NCBI RefSeq assembly: GCF_003584165.1
Contig: NZ_QXFJ01000015.1
Location: 67,001 to 131,000, forward strand
Direction of reading: 5' to 3'
Length of the DNA stretch: 64,000 nt
DNA from: Flagellimonas aequoris
Lineage (GTDB): Bacteria > Bacteroidota > Bacteroidia > Flavobacteriales > Flavobacteriaceae
Shown here one piece after another: positions 27,607-36,626 of the stretch. Under the pieces are notes generated by a model. That model saw only the letters and a list, made by a program, of their open reading frames with translations, did no database searches and had not been told where the DNA came from. Both the position numbers and the translations under genes were made by a program. How positions within the stretch are numbered: position 1 is the first letter of the stretch; each line of letters begins with the position of its first letter.

Positions 27607-28344
27607 CTACCCTTGTCGCTGCCGGACTACTTCATATAGGAAAACGCCACAGGCAACAGAAACATTTAGGGAACCAATTTTACCCAGTAGAGGCAGTTTG
27701 GCCTGATGGTCCACCATGCCCAGTATGGAAGGGGAAATACCTTTTTCCTCCGAGCCCATGATAATGGCCGTGGGTTGGTCAAAAGTTATGGAATAGATAT
27801 CATTTTCAGCCTTTTCGGTGGCGGCGGTAACGGATATGCCCGAGGATTGCAGATAAAAAAGAGCGTCCTTTAAATGGTCCACTTTGGCAATGGGAACGTT
27901 GAACACGGCACCTGCAGAAGTTTTTACCGTATCATCGGTTATGGGGGCCGAACCATTTTTGGGAACAATGATCCCATGGACACCACAGCATTCCGAGGTA
28001 CGGATAATGGCCCCAAAATTCCGTACATCGGACACTTGGTCCAGAAGTAGGAAGAAGGGCATTTTTTCCTCAGAAAGGATCTTTTCCACCATGGTTTCAA
28101 AATCTTGGAACTGAACTGGCGAAATCTGGGCCACCACACCTTGGTGGTTGTTCCGTGTCATCCGGTTCAATTTTTCGATGGGAACATAGGACGAGCTCAG
28201 GCCCGATTTGCGGATAGTGGACTCCAACTCTTTGAACAGTTCTCCTTTCAGTCCTTTTTGGATAAATATCTTATTGATGGGCTGATCGGCGTGTATTGCC
28301 TCCAAAACCGCACGTATACCATAAATGAGTTGGTTGTCTATCAT
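27607..28344 (-). CDS. rlmB: 23S rRNA 2'-O-ribose methyltransferase of the SpoU family (RlmB)
   Basis: The 245-residue protein has the SpoU knotted fold motifs: LDQVSDVRNFGAIIRT (motif 1), IIMGSEEKGIS (2) and LNVSVACGVFLYEVVRQR (3), plus an N-terminal substrate-binding domain (YGIRAVLEAI). It is the Gm2251 enzyme for 23S rRNA (by E. coli numbering) if orthologous; a tRNA target is less likely. I chose ATG 28344; the longer frame to 28392 runs through a terminator hairpin. The -7 box lies 4 nt before the ATG. Confidence 0.93.
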   Translation of the reverse strand: MIDNQLIYGIRAVLEAIHADQPINKIFIQKGLKGELFKELESTIRKSGLSSSYVPIEKLNRMTRNNHQGVVAQISPVQFQDFETMVEKILSEEKMPFFLLLDQVSDVRNFGAIIRTSECCGVHGIIVPKNGSAPITDDTVKTSAGAVFNVPIAKVDHLKDALFYLQSSGISVTAATEKAENDIYSITFDQPTAIIMGSEEKGISPSILGMVDHQAKLPLLGKIGSLNVSVACGVFLYEVVRQRQG

Positions 28345-28348
28345 GGCG

Positions 28349-28356
28349 CAAAAGTA
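28349..28356 (-). promoter_or_regulatory. -7 promoter element of rlmB, immediately before the start codon
   Basis: The minus strand reads TACTTTTG (exact TAnnTTTG), then CGCC and the ATG. Transcription starting the usual few nt after the box would begin at or near the start codon, giving a leaderless message. No -33 box is seen because the terminator hairpin of the upstream gene occupies that place. Confidence 0.6.
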
Positions 28357-28360
28357 AATA

Positions 28361-28388
28361 AAAACGGCCATCTGAGGATGGCCGTTTT
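28361..28388 (-). terminator. Hairpin terminator after the 28411-29154 gene
   Basis: The 12-bp stem AAAACGGCCATC (28361-28372) pairs with GATGGCCGTTTT (28377-28388), loop TGAG. It lies 22 nt after the stop of the minus-strand gene and overlaps the rlmB promoter region. Confidence 0.75.
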
Positions 28389-28410
28389 GCAATAGTTGTC
28401 TTGGAGAGGA

Positions 28411-29154
28411 CTATGAATCTTTATTAGAGTTCAAGTAGTTGAAAACCTTGATCAGGTCATTTTCGTCCTTAAGATTAATGTTTTGCTCTTTTATATAATC
28501 TTTTAGCTCTTCTTCATTTGCGCTACCGAAAGTTTTGACAAACTTGCCTTTGTTGGTGGGAATCAATTGGGCGAATTTGGCCCCGTCCTTCATATAATAA
28601 AATTCCACAAATTGAGAGAACTTGTTAGGCGTAGGCCTAACCATGGAGTTTACAGGTTTTGTGCCCTCGGTAAATTTTACATTTTTCTTGAACAAAAGGT
28701 TATAGTCCTTTCCTTCGTCGATTATATAGAAATAACCATTCTTCACCAATTCGTCTTTGTTCTCATAGGTCATCATACTAATTTCCTGACCGGTAACCTG
28801 ATCTACAACCTTCAATTGTTTCATGGTGGCCAATGAAGTAGGGTTCTCTTCCGGAAGCGATGAGTCTTTGATCTCAATTTCATCATTGTATGCATTGTGC
28901 CTGTAATACATGTTTCCTACAAGTTCATCTTTGTAGTACACTTTACAGGGAACAAAGTTTTCATTTAAGTATGGTGAGCCAACGGTGTTAAGGCCCATTG
29001 CATCAGTATTCAAATTTTTTCGGAGAGCCGAAAAGAAAGCCCCACCTTGTCCTGATCCATTAAAGGTTTCAAGATTTGATCCTCCCATCCCAACCTGTCC
29101 ATATGACAATGTTGTAAGGGCAGAAAGAAGCAATAAAGTTGTGATGTGTTTCAT
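28411..29154 (-). CDS. Secreted protein of unknown function
   Basis: The 247-residue protein has a signal peptide (MKHITTLLLLSALTTLSYGQ); the ATG at 29154 is preferred over 29196. Mature part: VGMGGSNLETFNGSGQG, then KVYYKDELVGNMYYRHNAYNDEIEIK, which looks beta-rich like lipoprotein or carrier folds. The C-terminus has a charged helix (EEELKDYIKEQNINLKDENDLI). No family recognised. Monocistronic, bounded by terminators on both sides. Confidence 0.7.
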   Translation of the reverse strand: MKHITTLLLLSALTTLSYGQVGMGGSNLETFNGSGQGGAFFSALRKNLNTDAMGLNTVGSPYLNENFVPCKVYYKDELVGNMYYRHNAYNDEIEIKDSSLPEENPTSLATMKQLKVVDQVTGQEISMMTYENKDELVKNGYFYIIDEGKDYNLLFKKNVKFTEGTKPVNSMVRPTPNKFSQFVEFYYMKDGAKFAQLIPTNKGKFVKTFGSANEEELKDYIKEQNINLKDENDLIKVFNYLNSNKDS

Positions 29155-29261
29155 AAAAGAATTTTTTGCAAAATAAGAAAAATATAATGGTTTCAAGGTT
29201 TAAGCATGTTAATTTGTAAATTCCTAAGAATTAGTGGTTTTAACTCTTATAAAGGCAAAAA

Positions 29262-29287
29262 AAATACCACCCGATCGGGTGGTATTT
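29262..29287 (-). terminator. Hairpin terminator of the SusC-SusD operon
   Basis: A perfect 26-nt palindrome (13-bp arms, AAATACCACCCGA/TCGGGTGGTATTT) with eight A on the left gives an RNA hairpin plus U8 in the minus direction, 23 nt after the stop of the last operon gene. Confidence 0.9.
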
Positions 29288-29309
29288 AAATTTTTGTTCA
29301 ATCTTAATT

Positions 29310-30233
29310 TTAGTTGGCCGCTGTCAACTGTAAAACATAACCATCATAAATACCAGCAAAGGTAAGATTGAGTGTCATGTCTCCGGTACAGGTATTGATA
29401 GTTCCGTCTCCGGTAACATCTGCACAGATAAATCCGTCATAATCGAAACATTCGTTCGATGCCAAAGTAACATTTCCATCACCATCCACTACTGTTACTT
29501 TAATGTAAGAAGTGTCTGGATTAAAGATGTATGGATTGTTTGTGGATAGAATTCGGAAGCTCAAAGGATCGTCTGGATCTGGAATTACCGGTAGCGTTTC
29601 TCCTGGGGAATAATCCTCCCAAGTATCGGTAACCACTTCAAAATCCCCATTAAATAATGTGGAAGTATCCGTAAGACCACATTTGAAGGCAATAGCGTAG
29701 AAGAATGGTGATGAGTAGTAGCCACCGATAGCGGCTACGTCACCACTCGCATCTCCTTTGGTATAAGATCTACCGTCTGTGGTAAATACTTCCCACACTA
29801 CCTCGAAGGAATCCACTCCCTCCACATCAGCTTGATCAATACCCAAAGCTGTAAGGGCTTCACCATAGGTAAAACTGAAAGTAGTTGTTGGTTCACCAAA
29901 TTCATTGTTGGTGAAACTTGAGGCAGGGAGGGTTTCAACCAGTGCTGTACCGGAAATGTCCGATCCACTGACCTCGGTGTCGGTAATGCTCACGGAGAAA
30001 TCCACATGGTCCAAAAGCGTGTTGTTCTCACCGTCTTGGTAAGAGGCCACCATAGTAAAAGTGGAAGAGGTATCATTAACATCGATGACGGTACCTGCAG
30101 TACTTACAATTCGCAAGAACGCACCTTGTTCTACTTGGTCAAAGACCTTGTCGATGACCTTTTCTTCACTGTCGCATGCCGCAAAGGCTATAATTAAGCT
30201 ACATGCAATAGATTTTATTAATGTGTTTTTCAT
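29310..30233 (-). CDS. Lipoprotein downstream of SusD (SusE/SusF-like position), unknown
   Basis: The 307-residue protein starts MKNTLIKSIACSLIIAFAAC with the lipid Cys near residue 20. I chose ATG 30233 because upstream residues in the longer frame are translated from the SusD 3' end. The mature part is rich in Thr/Ser/Asp and beta-strand patterns (TSSTFTMVASYQDG, SFEVVWEVFTTDG) like the Ig-type domains of SusE/F surface proteins. The end has several Cys (CFDYDGFICADVTGDGTINTC). It lies 10 nt after SusD and is the last gene before the terminator. It probably binds the operon's substrate on the cell surface. Confidence 0.75.
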   Translation of the reverse strand: MKNTLIKSIACSLIIAFAACDSEEKVIDKVFDQVEQGAFLRIVSTAGTVIDVNDTSSTFTMVASYQDGENNTLLDHVDFSVSITDTEVSGSDISGTALVETLPASSFTNNEFGEPTTTFSFTYGEALTALGIDQADVEGVDSFEVVWEVFTTDGRSYTKGDASGDVAAIGGYYSSPFFYAIAFKCGLTDTSTLFNGDFEVVTDTWEDYSPGETLPVIPDPDDPLSFRILSTNNPYIFNPDTSYIKVTVVDGDGNVTLASNECFDYDGFICADVTGDGTINTCTGDMTLNLTFAGIYDGYVLQLTAAN

Positions 30234-30243
30234 AGTCTCTTTA

Positions 30244-31893
30244 TTAGTTTGAATAAGGGAATGATGGTCCTGCAGGATTGGTATCCCAGAAAACCTGAAC
30301 GGTCTGCGTAGCCTTCTGTGTAATGTTCGAGTTGTTGTTCGCTGCATTGGAAGGGTAGAAGAATGATCTTATAAAGCTTCCTGGATCTGGCTCTAAATTG
30401 GGCTGCAGGTTGCTTGGGTAACCAGTTCTTCTGTAGAAGTTATAGGCATCGATTCCGTTTCCGTATAGGGCTACGAACATCTCTTGTCCCAAAACGTTCC
30501 ATCCACCAGTTGCATCTGCATCAAAAGCCGCATCAATGGTGTCACTATGATCAGAGATCTCAGTGGCAGTAGGCTCGTAAGTTTCTACATCGGCAGCAGA
30601 GTCAAGCGATCCAAAGGTCAACACCTTTGATACCGACTTGCTCAAACCAGCCAAAACAAAATTTTTGGCAGTACCTGGATCGTTGGCCAACATGGCTACT
30701 TCCGCTCTCCAGAAGTCTACGGTTGAAGCCAACAATACTGGAGTGATACCAGCACCACCACCACCTTCACCAAGTACGCGACCTTCGAAAGTGTTGTCGT
30801 CAAAAGCACCTCCAGCTGGGTATACTCCTACCAAAGTCCTTAGGAATCCATCTGGTGGAATACCTTCATCATTCCCGTGGTCACGTCCCCAATATCCATT
30901 GGTCAACGTACAGAAAGGGAAACCTGCATAGTGTGCTGGAGCAGTTTGCAAAGAACATTCCAAAGTTTCCAAGCTTGGTTCTGCACCATCTGATCCAGGG
31001 GTGAACTCATTTTGACGATAGAAATAGTAACGCATCCTTGGATCCGCAGTATCCATCATGTATTGTATCAAACTGTTAGAACGGTAACGGCCACCACCGG
31101 AAGTAGTATAGTCGGCACCGTATGCAGGGTGACGTGTGTCAGGGGAAACCTCGTTTGTACCCCAAGTAAACTGCATGTCGTCAGCAACTGATTGAATGTA
31201 GTTACCACTACTTATAATGCTATTGAACTTGCTAACGGCATCGCTGGACGCCAATCTTTCGGTGATATAGATTTTAAGCTTCAAGGTGTTACAAGCTTTG
31301 ATCCATTTGCTGGCACTTCCATTATAGAAGAAATCATTGTCAGGAGCAACTCCACCGCTATTGAAGGCTGCAATGGCTTCATTCAATAGGGTTTCTATAT
31401 TGGCATAGATGTCAGCGCCGGAGTCTGGGCTTGGGTTAAAGTTATCCGCACCATTGTTTGCTTCAGAATAAGGGACATCTCCCAAGAAATCCACCAACAT
31501 GGACATGGTGTAAGCTTCCATGAATTTACCCATTCCTATGTGATAATTCAGTTCTGATGCTTCAGCAAGGGTATACATGGCATAAGTATCGGTCAAAATC
31601 TCGGTGTAGGCATCTTCCCATCTGCCATCAAAAGATGAAGGAGAAAATGCAGTACGATACTGTCTAGATCCCATATATTCGATACGGGTAACTTGGCCAC
31701 CTGTACGTCCAAAATCTTCTACTATTCGAATAAATGTTTCCTGAATCCCATTCAATAAGAAGTTGGGATCGGCATTGTCTGTTGACAATGCATTTGGATC
31801 CGTTCTCAAATCCAATTCTGTGGTCTCGCACGATTGGAACAATACCATTCCGAATGCCAGTGCTAAACTCAATATTTTTACTATTTTTTTCAT
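30244..31893 (-). CDS. SusD/RagB-family nutrient-binding outer-membrane lipoprotein (SusD-like_2 type)
   Basis: The 549-residue protein has a lipoprotein signal (LAFGMVLFQSC, Cys near residue 22) and then ELDLRTDPNALS, with TPR-like helices typical of the SusD-like_2 subgroup (NFLLNGIQETF, LNYHIGMGKFMEAYTMSMLVD, here split). It sits on the SusC barrel as a lid and captures the ligand. There is no glycoside hydrolase nearby, so the substrate cannot be said to be a glycan; SusD-like_2 proteins are also linked to peptides. Confidence 0.93.
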   Translation of the reverse strand: MKKIVKILSLALAFGMVLFQSCETTELDLRTDPNALSTDNADPNFLLNGIQETFIRIVEDFGRTGGQVTRIEYMGSRQYRTAFSPSSFDGRWEDAYTEILTDTYAMYTLAEASELNYHIGMGKFMEAYTMSMLVDFLGDVPYSEANNGADNFNPSPDSGADIYANIETLLNEAIAAFNSGGVAPDNDFFYNGSASKWIKACNTLKLKIYITERLASSDAVSKFNSIISSGNYIQSVADDMQFTWGTNEVSPDTRHPAYGADYTTSGGGRYRSNSLIQYMMDTADPRMRYYFYRQNEFTPGSDGAEPSLETLECSLQTAPAHYAGFPFCTLTNGYWGRDHGNDEGIPPDGFLRTLVGVYPAGGAFDDNTFEGRVLGEGGGGAGITPVLLASTVDFWRAEVAMLANDPGTAKNFVLAGLSKSVSKVLTFGSLDSAADVETYEPTATEISDHSDTIDAAFDADATGGWNVLGQEMFVALYGNGIDAYNFYRRTGYPSNLQPNLEPDPGSFIRSFFYPSNAANNNSNITQKATQTVQVFWDTNPAGPSFPYSN

Positions 31894-31922
31894 AACGAAG
31901 TTATATTATTTTATGTCCTTGA

Positions 31923-34900
31923 TTAGAATGTGGCTTTAACACTTACACCATATCTCTTTGAACTAGGTCCGTTCAACCAGTCAAAACCACGTCCGTTACC
32001 AACACCAAGACCAGCTACGTTAGGGTCAAAGTTTGCACTCTTTGGCGTATTGAAGGCCTCATACCAAAGGTTGAAACCAGATACGGTGAAAGAAAGCGAA
32101 CCAAATGGTGTTTTGTCCAAGAATTTCTTAGGTACTGAATAACCCAAGGAAACTTCCTGCAATCTCAAAGTAGTAGCGTCATAAATATTCATCTCAGCTG
32201 GACCGAAAAGTACATTGCTGAAATAATAGGCAGAGTTGTTGATCTGTACATTGTTAGGCTCCCCACTGGTGTTATAACCTGGCAATACGAAAGAAGTCTC
32301 ACGATCATCTGTATCTGCAATTAGACCCCTACCCAATAAGGTAGCAACAGTTTGGGAATAAATGTCACCTCCATGTACATAATTGAACAAGAAGTTGAAG
32401 TTGAATCCTTTATAGCTGAACGTATTGTTCACGTTCAAGATGAAATCTGGGTTTGGATCACCAATAACAGGCAACCTGTCATTTTCATCCACCTCTTCAG
32501 AAATGTAGTTACCACTACTATCGGTCAAGAAGTTTCCATTTTCATCCCTTGCAACCCTACTACCTACGATCACACCCAATCTTTCGCCTTCGATGGCTGC
32601 GTTACCCAAGTTGGAGTAACCGGAGTAAACGATTAAATCGGTATCGGCTCCCAAATCGGTAACTTCGGAATAACCGGTGTTAAAGTTGGTATTCACGGAC
32701 CAGTTAAGGTTATCACCTCTAATCAGGTCAAATCCCAAATCAATTTCAAGACCCTTTCCTTTGATCTCACCCACGTTGGTCTGAATCAAAGTACCACCTG
32801 TACTCGGATCTAAAGGTCTATTGATGATCAAGTCTTTGGTAATCCTTTGATAAGCAGAAAGATCAAGATTTACAAAATTGAAGAAACGTCCTTCCACACC
32901 TACTTCGATCTCAGAATACTTTTCTGGCTTGATGTTTGGGTTGGCCACTGTATTGGATACAGAGTTGGTCACTACGTAGCCACCATCATCGTTGATGAAA
33001 TCCTGCGTATTGATACTTAAGTTAACGGAAGTTGGAAATCCTTCGGCAAAACCAGCAGATTCTCCATAACCACCTCTAAGTTTCAAGAAATTGACACCGC
33101 CTTGGCTTTGTAGACCATCAATGGCAGAAGTTGGAACAAATGAGAAACTTGCTCCTTTGTAGAATAGGGATCTATTGTCAACAGATTGGTTGGATACCCA
33201 GTCATTCCTTCCATTCAAAGTCAAATAAAGGAAATTGTTATATCCAAAATCTACCTGACCATATAAACCTACGATGTTTTTGTAAGAAGTGTATTGGATT
33301 TCGTTTTGAAGGTCGAAGTTGAAGTGTCTCAACACCCCAAAAACATTCTGTCCACTACTGAAAACACCTTGTCTGTCATAATTGGTAGACCTTGTGGTTC
33401 CACCAACGTTAAAGGTCATGTCCAATTTTTCGGTAAGGTCGTAGTTACCGGTCAAAATTAAACTGTGGTCCCAAATGGTATTGTTGTTGTCCCAAGTTCC
33501 GTAGATACCTGAAATGTATTGGGTAGATACCCCAACACCACCTTTGTCCTGTGCTTCGGTGTTACGCTCGTTATAAATGTCATAACCGAAACGGTACAAG
33601 ATGTTCAAGTTCTCGGTAATGTCATATTGTAGGGACATGTTACCAAAAGCCCTGTTGGTCAACTGGCGCGTTTTAGCGTGAGCCACAGTCCAAAGTGGAT
33701 GCTGGATGGAGTTGTTCTGTCTATAGTAAACACTTCCTCCGGTAATTGGGTTTTCATAAGGAAGTCCCATCAAATCCACGGATCGTGGAGTAAAGAAGAT
33801 GTTACTGAAAACAGAAGAACCATTTCCAACAACTTGGTTACCATCCCCCAGGGCAACAGGAGGTGATTTAAAGTCGGTACGTGAGTAGTTCATGGTACCG
33901 GAAACGGTGAACTTGTTGCTCAACATGGCTCTACCACCGATCCCGATAGTATTTCTGTTCAAAGAGTTTCCTCTGGTAAAACCTTGGTCTTCCAAATGTC
34001 CAAAAGTGGCGTTATAAGAAACTTTTCCATCATCGGAAGAGCCTCCCGCATTGATGGACAAGTTGGCTACAGTACCTGTTTTGAAGAACTCCCCTACAGA
34101 ATCATAAGGTTTCCATGCATACCTTCTTCCTTGATATTCTGGGAAGGCTGCTGGGATACCTGTAGCAGATCCGGCAGTTGAATAGGGGTGTAGGATGGTT
34201 CCATCTGACTGTAGGTCATATGTACCTGGGAAGTTGGCGGCATTTCCCCAACCTGCTCTACCTTCTTTTTCGAAGCTTGGTCCCCAGTTACTGAAGAACC
34301 ATCCGAATGCTTGGTCAAAACCGTTACCATATTTCATGGTATATTCCGGCATGGAGGCAATTTGGTTGAAGAATAACGAAGAAGTTACCGTAATCTCTGA
34401 TTTTTTGGGCTTTCCTCCGGCAGCGCCGTTTTTGGTAGTAATCAAGATCACACCATTTTTACCGGCTTCACCATAAAGAGTGGCTGCTGAAAGTCCCTTA
34501 AGTACGTTTACTTCTGCAATACTGTTAGGGTCCAAATCCAGGAACCTGGAAGAACCGTTGTTACCGTCCTCAAAATCACCTTGTGCGTTGGTGTCACTAC
34601 TGAAAGGTACACCATCCACAATAAATAAAGGCTGGTTGTTTTGACTAAACGATTGGTAACCACGAATAACGATATTGGTAGCAGAACCGGAAAGACCACT
34701 CTGCTGGGTGATGTTAACACCAGAAGCTTTACCACTCAGAATCCTACCCACATCACCTTCTGTTTTCTGCTCAAGCTGATCGGCACCAACAGAAGAAACT
34801 GCATAACCAAGCGCTTTCTTTTCACGCTTGATACCTTGTGCGGTTACTACTACCTCTTCAAGTGCCTGGGTGTCTTCCACCATCTGAACATTGACCACAC

Positions 34901-35165
34901 TGCCTGCTCCAACAACTCTTGTTGCAGGTTTTTGACCTATATAGGTAAAGAGCAATGTTTGACCTTGACTTGCACTGATCGAATAGTTTCCATCAAAATC
35001 TGTTTGGGTACCGTTGCTGGTCCCTTCAACGACAATGTTGACCCCAGGTAGAGGGAGGCCGTCGGCATCCGTAACTGTACCTGTAATCGTCTTGTCTTGT
35101 GCAAAGGATATATGCACAACAAACGCCAATAATAGCGTTAACAATCCATTAAGTTTTGTTCTCAT
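31923..35165 (-). CDS. SusC/RagA-family TonB-dependent outer-membrane transporter
   Basis: The 1080-residue protein has a signal peptide (residues 1-22, HISFAQ), a carboxypeptidase-D-like regulatory domain (ITGTVTDADGLPLPGVNI...DFDGNYSI, residues ~25-95), a TonB box EEVVVTAQG near residue 105, the plug with the SusC signature GQVSGVNI-like SGKASGVNITQQSG and RGYQS...PLFIVDGVPF, and a 22-strand barrel to an aromatic C-terminus (VSVKATF). It imports the ligand held by SusD, powered by TonB. First gene of the operon; the gap to SusD is 29 nt. Confidence 0.97.
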   Translation of the reverse strand: MRTKLNGLLTLLLAFVVHISFAQDKTITGTVTDADGLPLPGVNIVVEGTSNGTQTDFDGNYSISASQGQTLLFTYIGQKPATRVVGAGSVVNVQMVEDTQALEEVVVTAQGIKREKKALGYAVSSVGADQLEQKTEGDVGRILSGKASGVNITQQSGLSGSATNIVIRGYQSFSQNNQPLFIVDGVPFSSDTNAQGDFEDGNNGSSRFLDLDPNSIAEVNVLKGLSAATLYGEAGKNGVILITTKNGAAGGKPKKSEITVTSSLFFNQIASMPEYTMKYGNGFDQAFGWFFSNWGPSFEKEGRAGWGNAANFPGTYDLQSDGTILHPYSTAGSATGIPAAFPEYQGRRYAWKPYDSVGEFFKTGTVANLSINAGGSSDDGKVSYNATFGHLEDQGFTRGNSLNRNTIGIGGRAMLSNKFTVSGTMNYSRTDFKSPPVALGDGNQVVGNGSSVFSNIFFTPRSVDLMGLPYENPITGGSVYYRQNNSIQHPLWTVAHAKTRQLTNRAFGNMSLQYDITENLNILYRFGYDIYNERNTEAQDKGGVGVSTQYISGIYGTWDNNNTIWDHSLILTGNYDLTEKLDMTFNVGGTTRSTNYDRQGVFSSGQNVFGVLRHFNFDLQNEIQYTSYKNIVGLYGQVDFGYNNFLYLTLNGRNDWVSNQSVDNRSLFYKGASFSFVPTSAIDGLQSQGGVNFLKLRGGYGESAGFAEGFPTSVNLSINTQDFINDDGGYVVTNSVSNTVANPNIKPEKYSEIEVGVEGRFFNFVNLDLSAYQRITKDLIINRPLDPSTGGTLIQTNVGEIKGKGLEIDLGFDLIRGDNLNWSVNTNFNTGYSEVTDLGADTDLIVYSGYSNLGNAAIEGERLGVIVGSRVARDENGNFLTDSSGNYISEEVDENDRLPVIGDPNPDFILNVNNTFSYKGFNFNFLFNYVHGGDIYSQTVATLLGRGLIADTDDRETSFVLPGYNTSGEPNNVQINNSAYYFSNVLFGPAEMNIYDATTLRLQEVSLGYSVPKKFLDKTPFGSLSFTVSGFNLWYEAFNTPKSANFDPNVAGLGVGNGRGFDWLNGPSSKRYGVSVKATF

Positions 35166-35434
35166 TGTTAAATTATTTGAATTAGCTAATGGCTAAAATC
35201 ATAATTTCATGTTAATAATCCAAACTAATTTTATAAAATCTTTAAGACTGCGTTCGTAAATGCAATAACTGCAAAATGTTTCTGAATGATTGAAAACTCT
35301 TCAATTTGATGGGGTGTGAATTGATCTTAATGCAAATAACATGGTATATGCCCTGAAATCATTGGGGGTTGGTTCATTGAAGTACCTAAAATACCCCAAA
35401 TTGATACTTTGGAAGGGATGGGGTGCTTCTTGCT

Positions 35435-35459
35435 TTTTGTTAAGCAAAAATTAACAAAA
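35435..35459. promoter_or_regulatory. Inverted repeat upstream of susC
   Basis: TTTTGTTAA (35435-35443) and TTAACAAAA (35451-35459) are perfect 9-bp arms around GCAAAAA. It could be an operator or a hairpin. It lies about 270 nt from susC and 290 nt from rpsL. Confidence 0.4.
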
Positions 35460-35481
35460 TGGAAATATCCGCTTTTTATAC

Positions 35482-35498
35482 CTTAATATATTATTAAG
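35482..35498. repeat. AT-rich inverted repeat
   Basis: CTTAATA and TATTAAG are 7-bp arms around TAT. Low complexity makes chance possible. Confidence 0.25.
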
Positions 35499-35673
35499 CT
35501 TTTACTGAGGTTTTTTGACGGTCAATTTGGTTTGTTGTATGCCGTTGCCGCCGAGTGTCGGATTATTAAGAGATTTTTCTGGGATTATTGTGGACCCTTT
35601 CAAATTCGGATGAGTGCCATGAAACATTTTTCGGACTTTTTTTTAGGTCGCAGGCAAAATTAATTCCCTTCCA

Positions 35674-35704
35674 TTTGAATTATTCCGAAATATCACTACA
35701 TTTG
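35674..35704 (+). promoter_or_regulatory. Promoter of the str-S10-spc-alpha supercluster (TTTG-N19-TACATTTG)
   Basis: TTTG at 35674-35677 and TACATTTG at 35697-35704 are perfect -33 and -7 elements at the preferred 19-nt spacing, 44 nt before rpsL. This is the only strong plus-strand promoter I see before the ribosomal genes. Confidence 0.85.
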
Positions 35705-35707
35705 CAG

Positions 35708-35722
35708 CCCTCAAAATGAGGG
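35708..35722 (+). promoter_or_regulatory. Small hairpin at the 5' end of the rpsL leader
   Basis: CCCTCA-AAA-TGAGGG forms a 6-bp stem that would lie at the very 5' end of the transcript. It may stabilise the mRNA; whether the first bases are transcribed depends on the exact start. Confidence 0.4.
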
Positions 35723-35747
35723 TTATTCAGTTTTTAAAAGAAATTTA

Positions 35748-36122
35748 ATGCCAACAATTTCACAATTAGTACGAAAAGGAAGGGCCACGATTACCAAGAA
35801 GAGTAAATCGGCTGCTTTGGATTCGTGTCCTCAAAGAAGAGGGGTTTGTACGCGTGTGTACACCACTACACCAAAGAAACCAAACTCTGCAATGCGTAAA
35901 GTTGCCAGGGTAAGGTTGACCAACGGTAAAGAGGTGAACGCCTACATCCCTGGTGAGGGACACAATCTTCAAGAGCACTCGATAGTATTGGTAAGGGGCG
36001 GAAGAGTAAAGGATTTGCCTGGTGTTCGATACCATATCGTTCGCGGGGCGTTGGATACCGCCGGTGTTGCCGGTAGAACACAACGTCGTTCGAAATATGG
36101 TGCTAAGCGTCCTAAAAAGTAA
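35748..36122 (+). CDS. rpsL: 30S ribosomal protein uS12
   Basis: The 124-residue protein has the S12 hallmarks [22 protein letters not shown] (the streptomycin site region, with Lys) and [19 protein letters not shown]12 sits in the decoding centre and checks codon-anticodon pairing. First gene of the supercluster, 44 nt after a strong promoter; rpsG follows after 19 nt. The Lys in TPKK and the PGVRY region look like the sensitive-type sequence. Confidence 0.98.
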   Translation: MPTISQLVRKGRATITKKSKSAALDSCPQRRGVCTRVYTTTPKKPNSAMRKVARVRLTNGKEVNAYIPGEGHNLQEHSIVLVRGGRVKDLPGVRYHIVRGALDTAGVAGRTQRRSKYGAKRPKK

Positions 36123-36141
36123 TCAACTTTAAGAAGAAGCG

Positions 36142-36618
36142 ATGAGAAAAAAGCAGGCAAAGAAAAGACCATTATTACCAGACCCAAGATTTAACGACCA
36201 GCTTGTTACACGTTTTGTGAACATGATGATGTGGGATGGTAAAAAGTCAATTGCATTCAAGATTTTCTACGATGCAATCGATATTGTTGATGAGAAAAAG
36301 ACCGACGAGGAAAAAACAGCCTTGGAACTATGGAAAGATGCTCTTTCCAATGTAATGCCACACGTAGAGGTAAGAAGTAGGAGGGTTGGTGGTGCTACAT
36401 TCCAGATTCCAATGCAGATCCGTCCGGACAGAAAGATATCCACTGCCATGAAGTGGTTGATCAGTTACTCCAGAAAGCGTAACGAGAAATCCATGGCCCA
36501 GAAATTGGCCGCCGAAATCTTGGCCGCTGCCAAAGAAGAAGGTGCTGCAGTGAAGAAAAGAGTAGATACACACAAAATGGCCGAGGCCAATAAAGCATTC
36601 TCACACTTTAGATTCTAA
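36142..36618 (+). CDS. rpsG: 30S ribosomal protein uS7
   Basis: The 158-residue protein opens [17 protein letters not shown] and has the conserved [17 protein letters not shown], with the 16S rRNA-binding basic arm. It starts head assembly of the small subunit. It follows rpsL and precedes fusA by 8 nt, the classic str order. Confidence 0.98.
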   Translation: MRKKQAKKRPLLPDPRFNDQLVTRFVNMMMWDGKKSIAFKIFYDAIDIVDEKKTDEEKTALELWKDALSNVMPHVEVRSRRVGGATFQIPMQIRPDRKISTAMKWLISYSRKRNEKSMAQKLAAEILAAAKEEGAAVKKRVDTHKMAEANKAFSHFRF

Positions 36619-36626
36619 TTCACAAC

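Larger units (their letters stand above)
35166..35747. other. Divergent control region between susC and rpsL (582 bp)
   Basis: No coding sequence is supported here. It holds the rpsL promoter near its right end, two inverted repeats in the middle, and a weak minus-strand -7 (TTAGTTTG at 35221-35228) that might serve susC. The rest is AT-rich with nothing I can assign. Confidence 0.7.
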
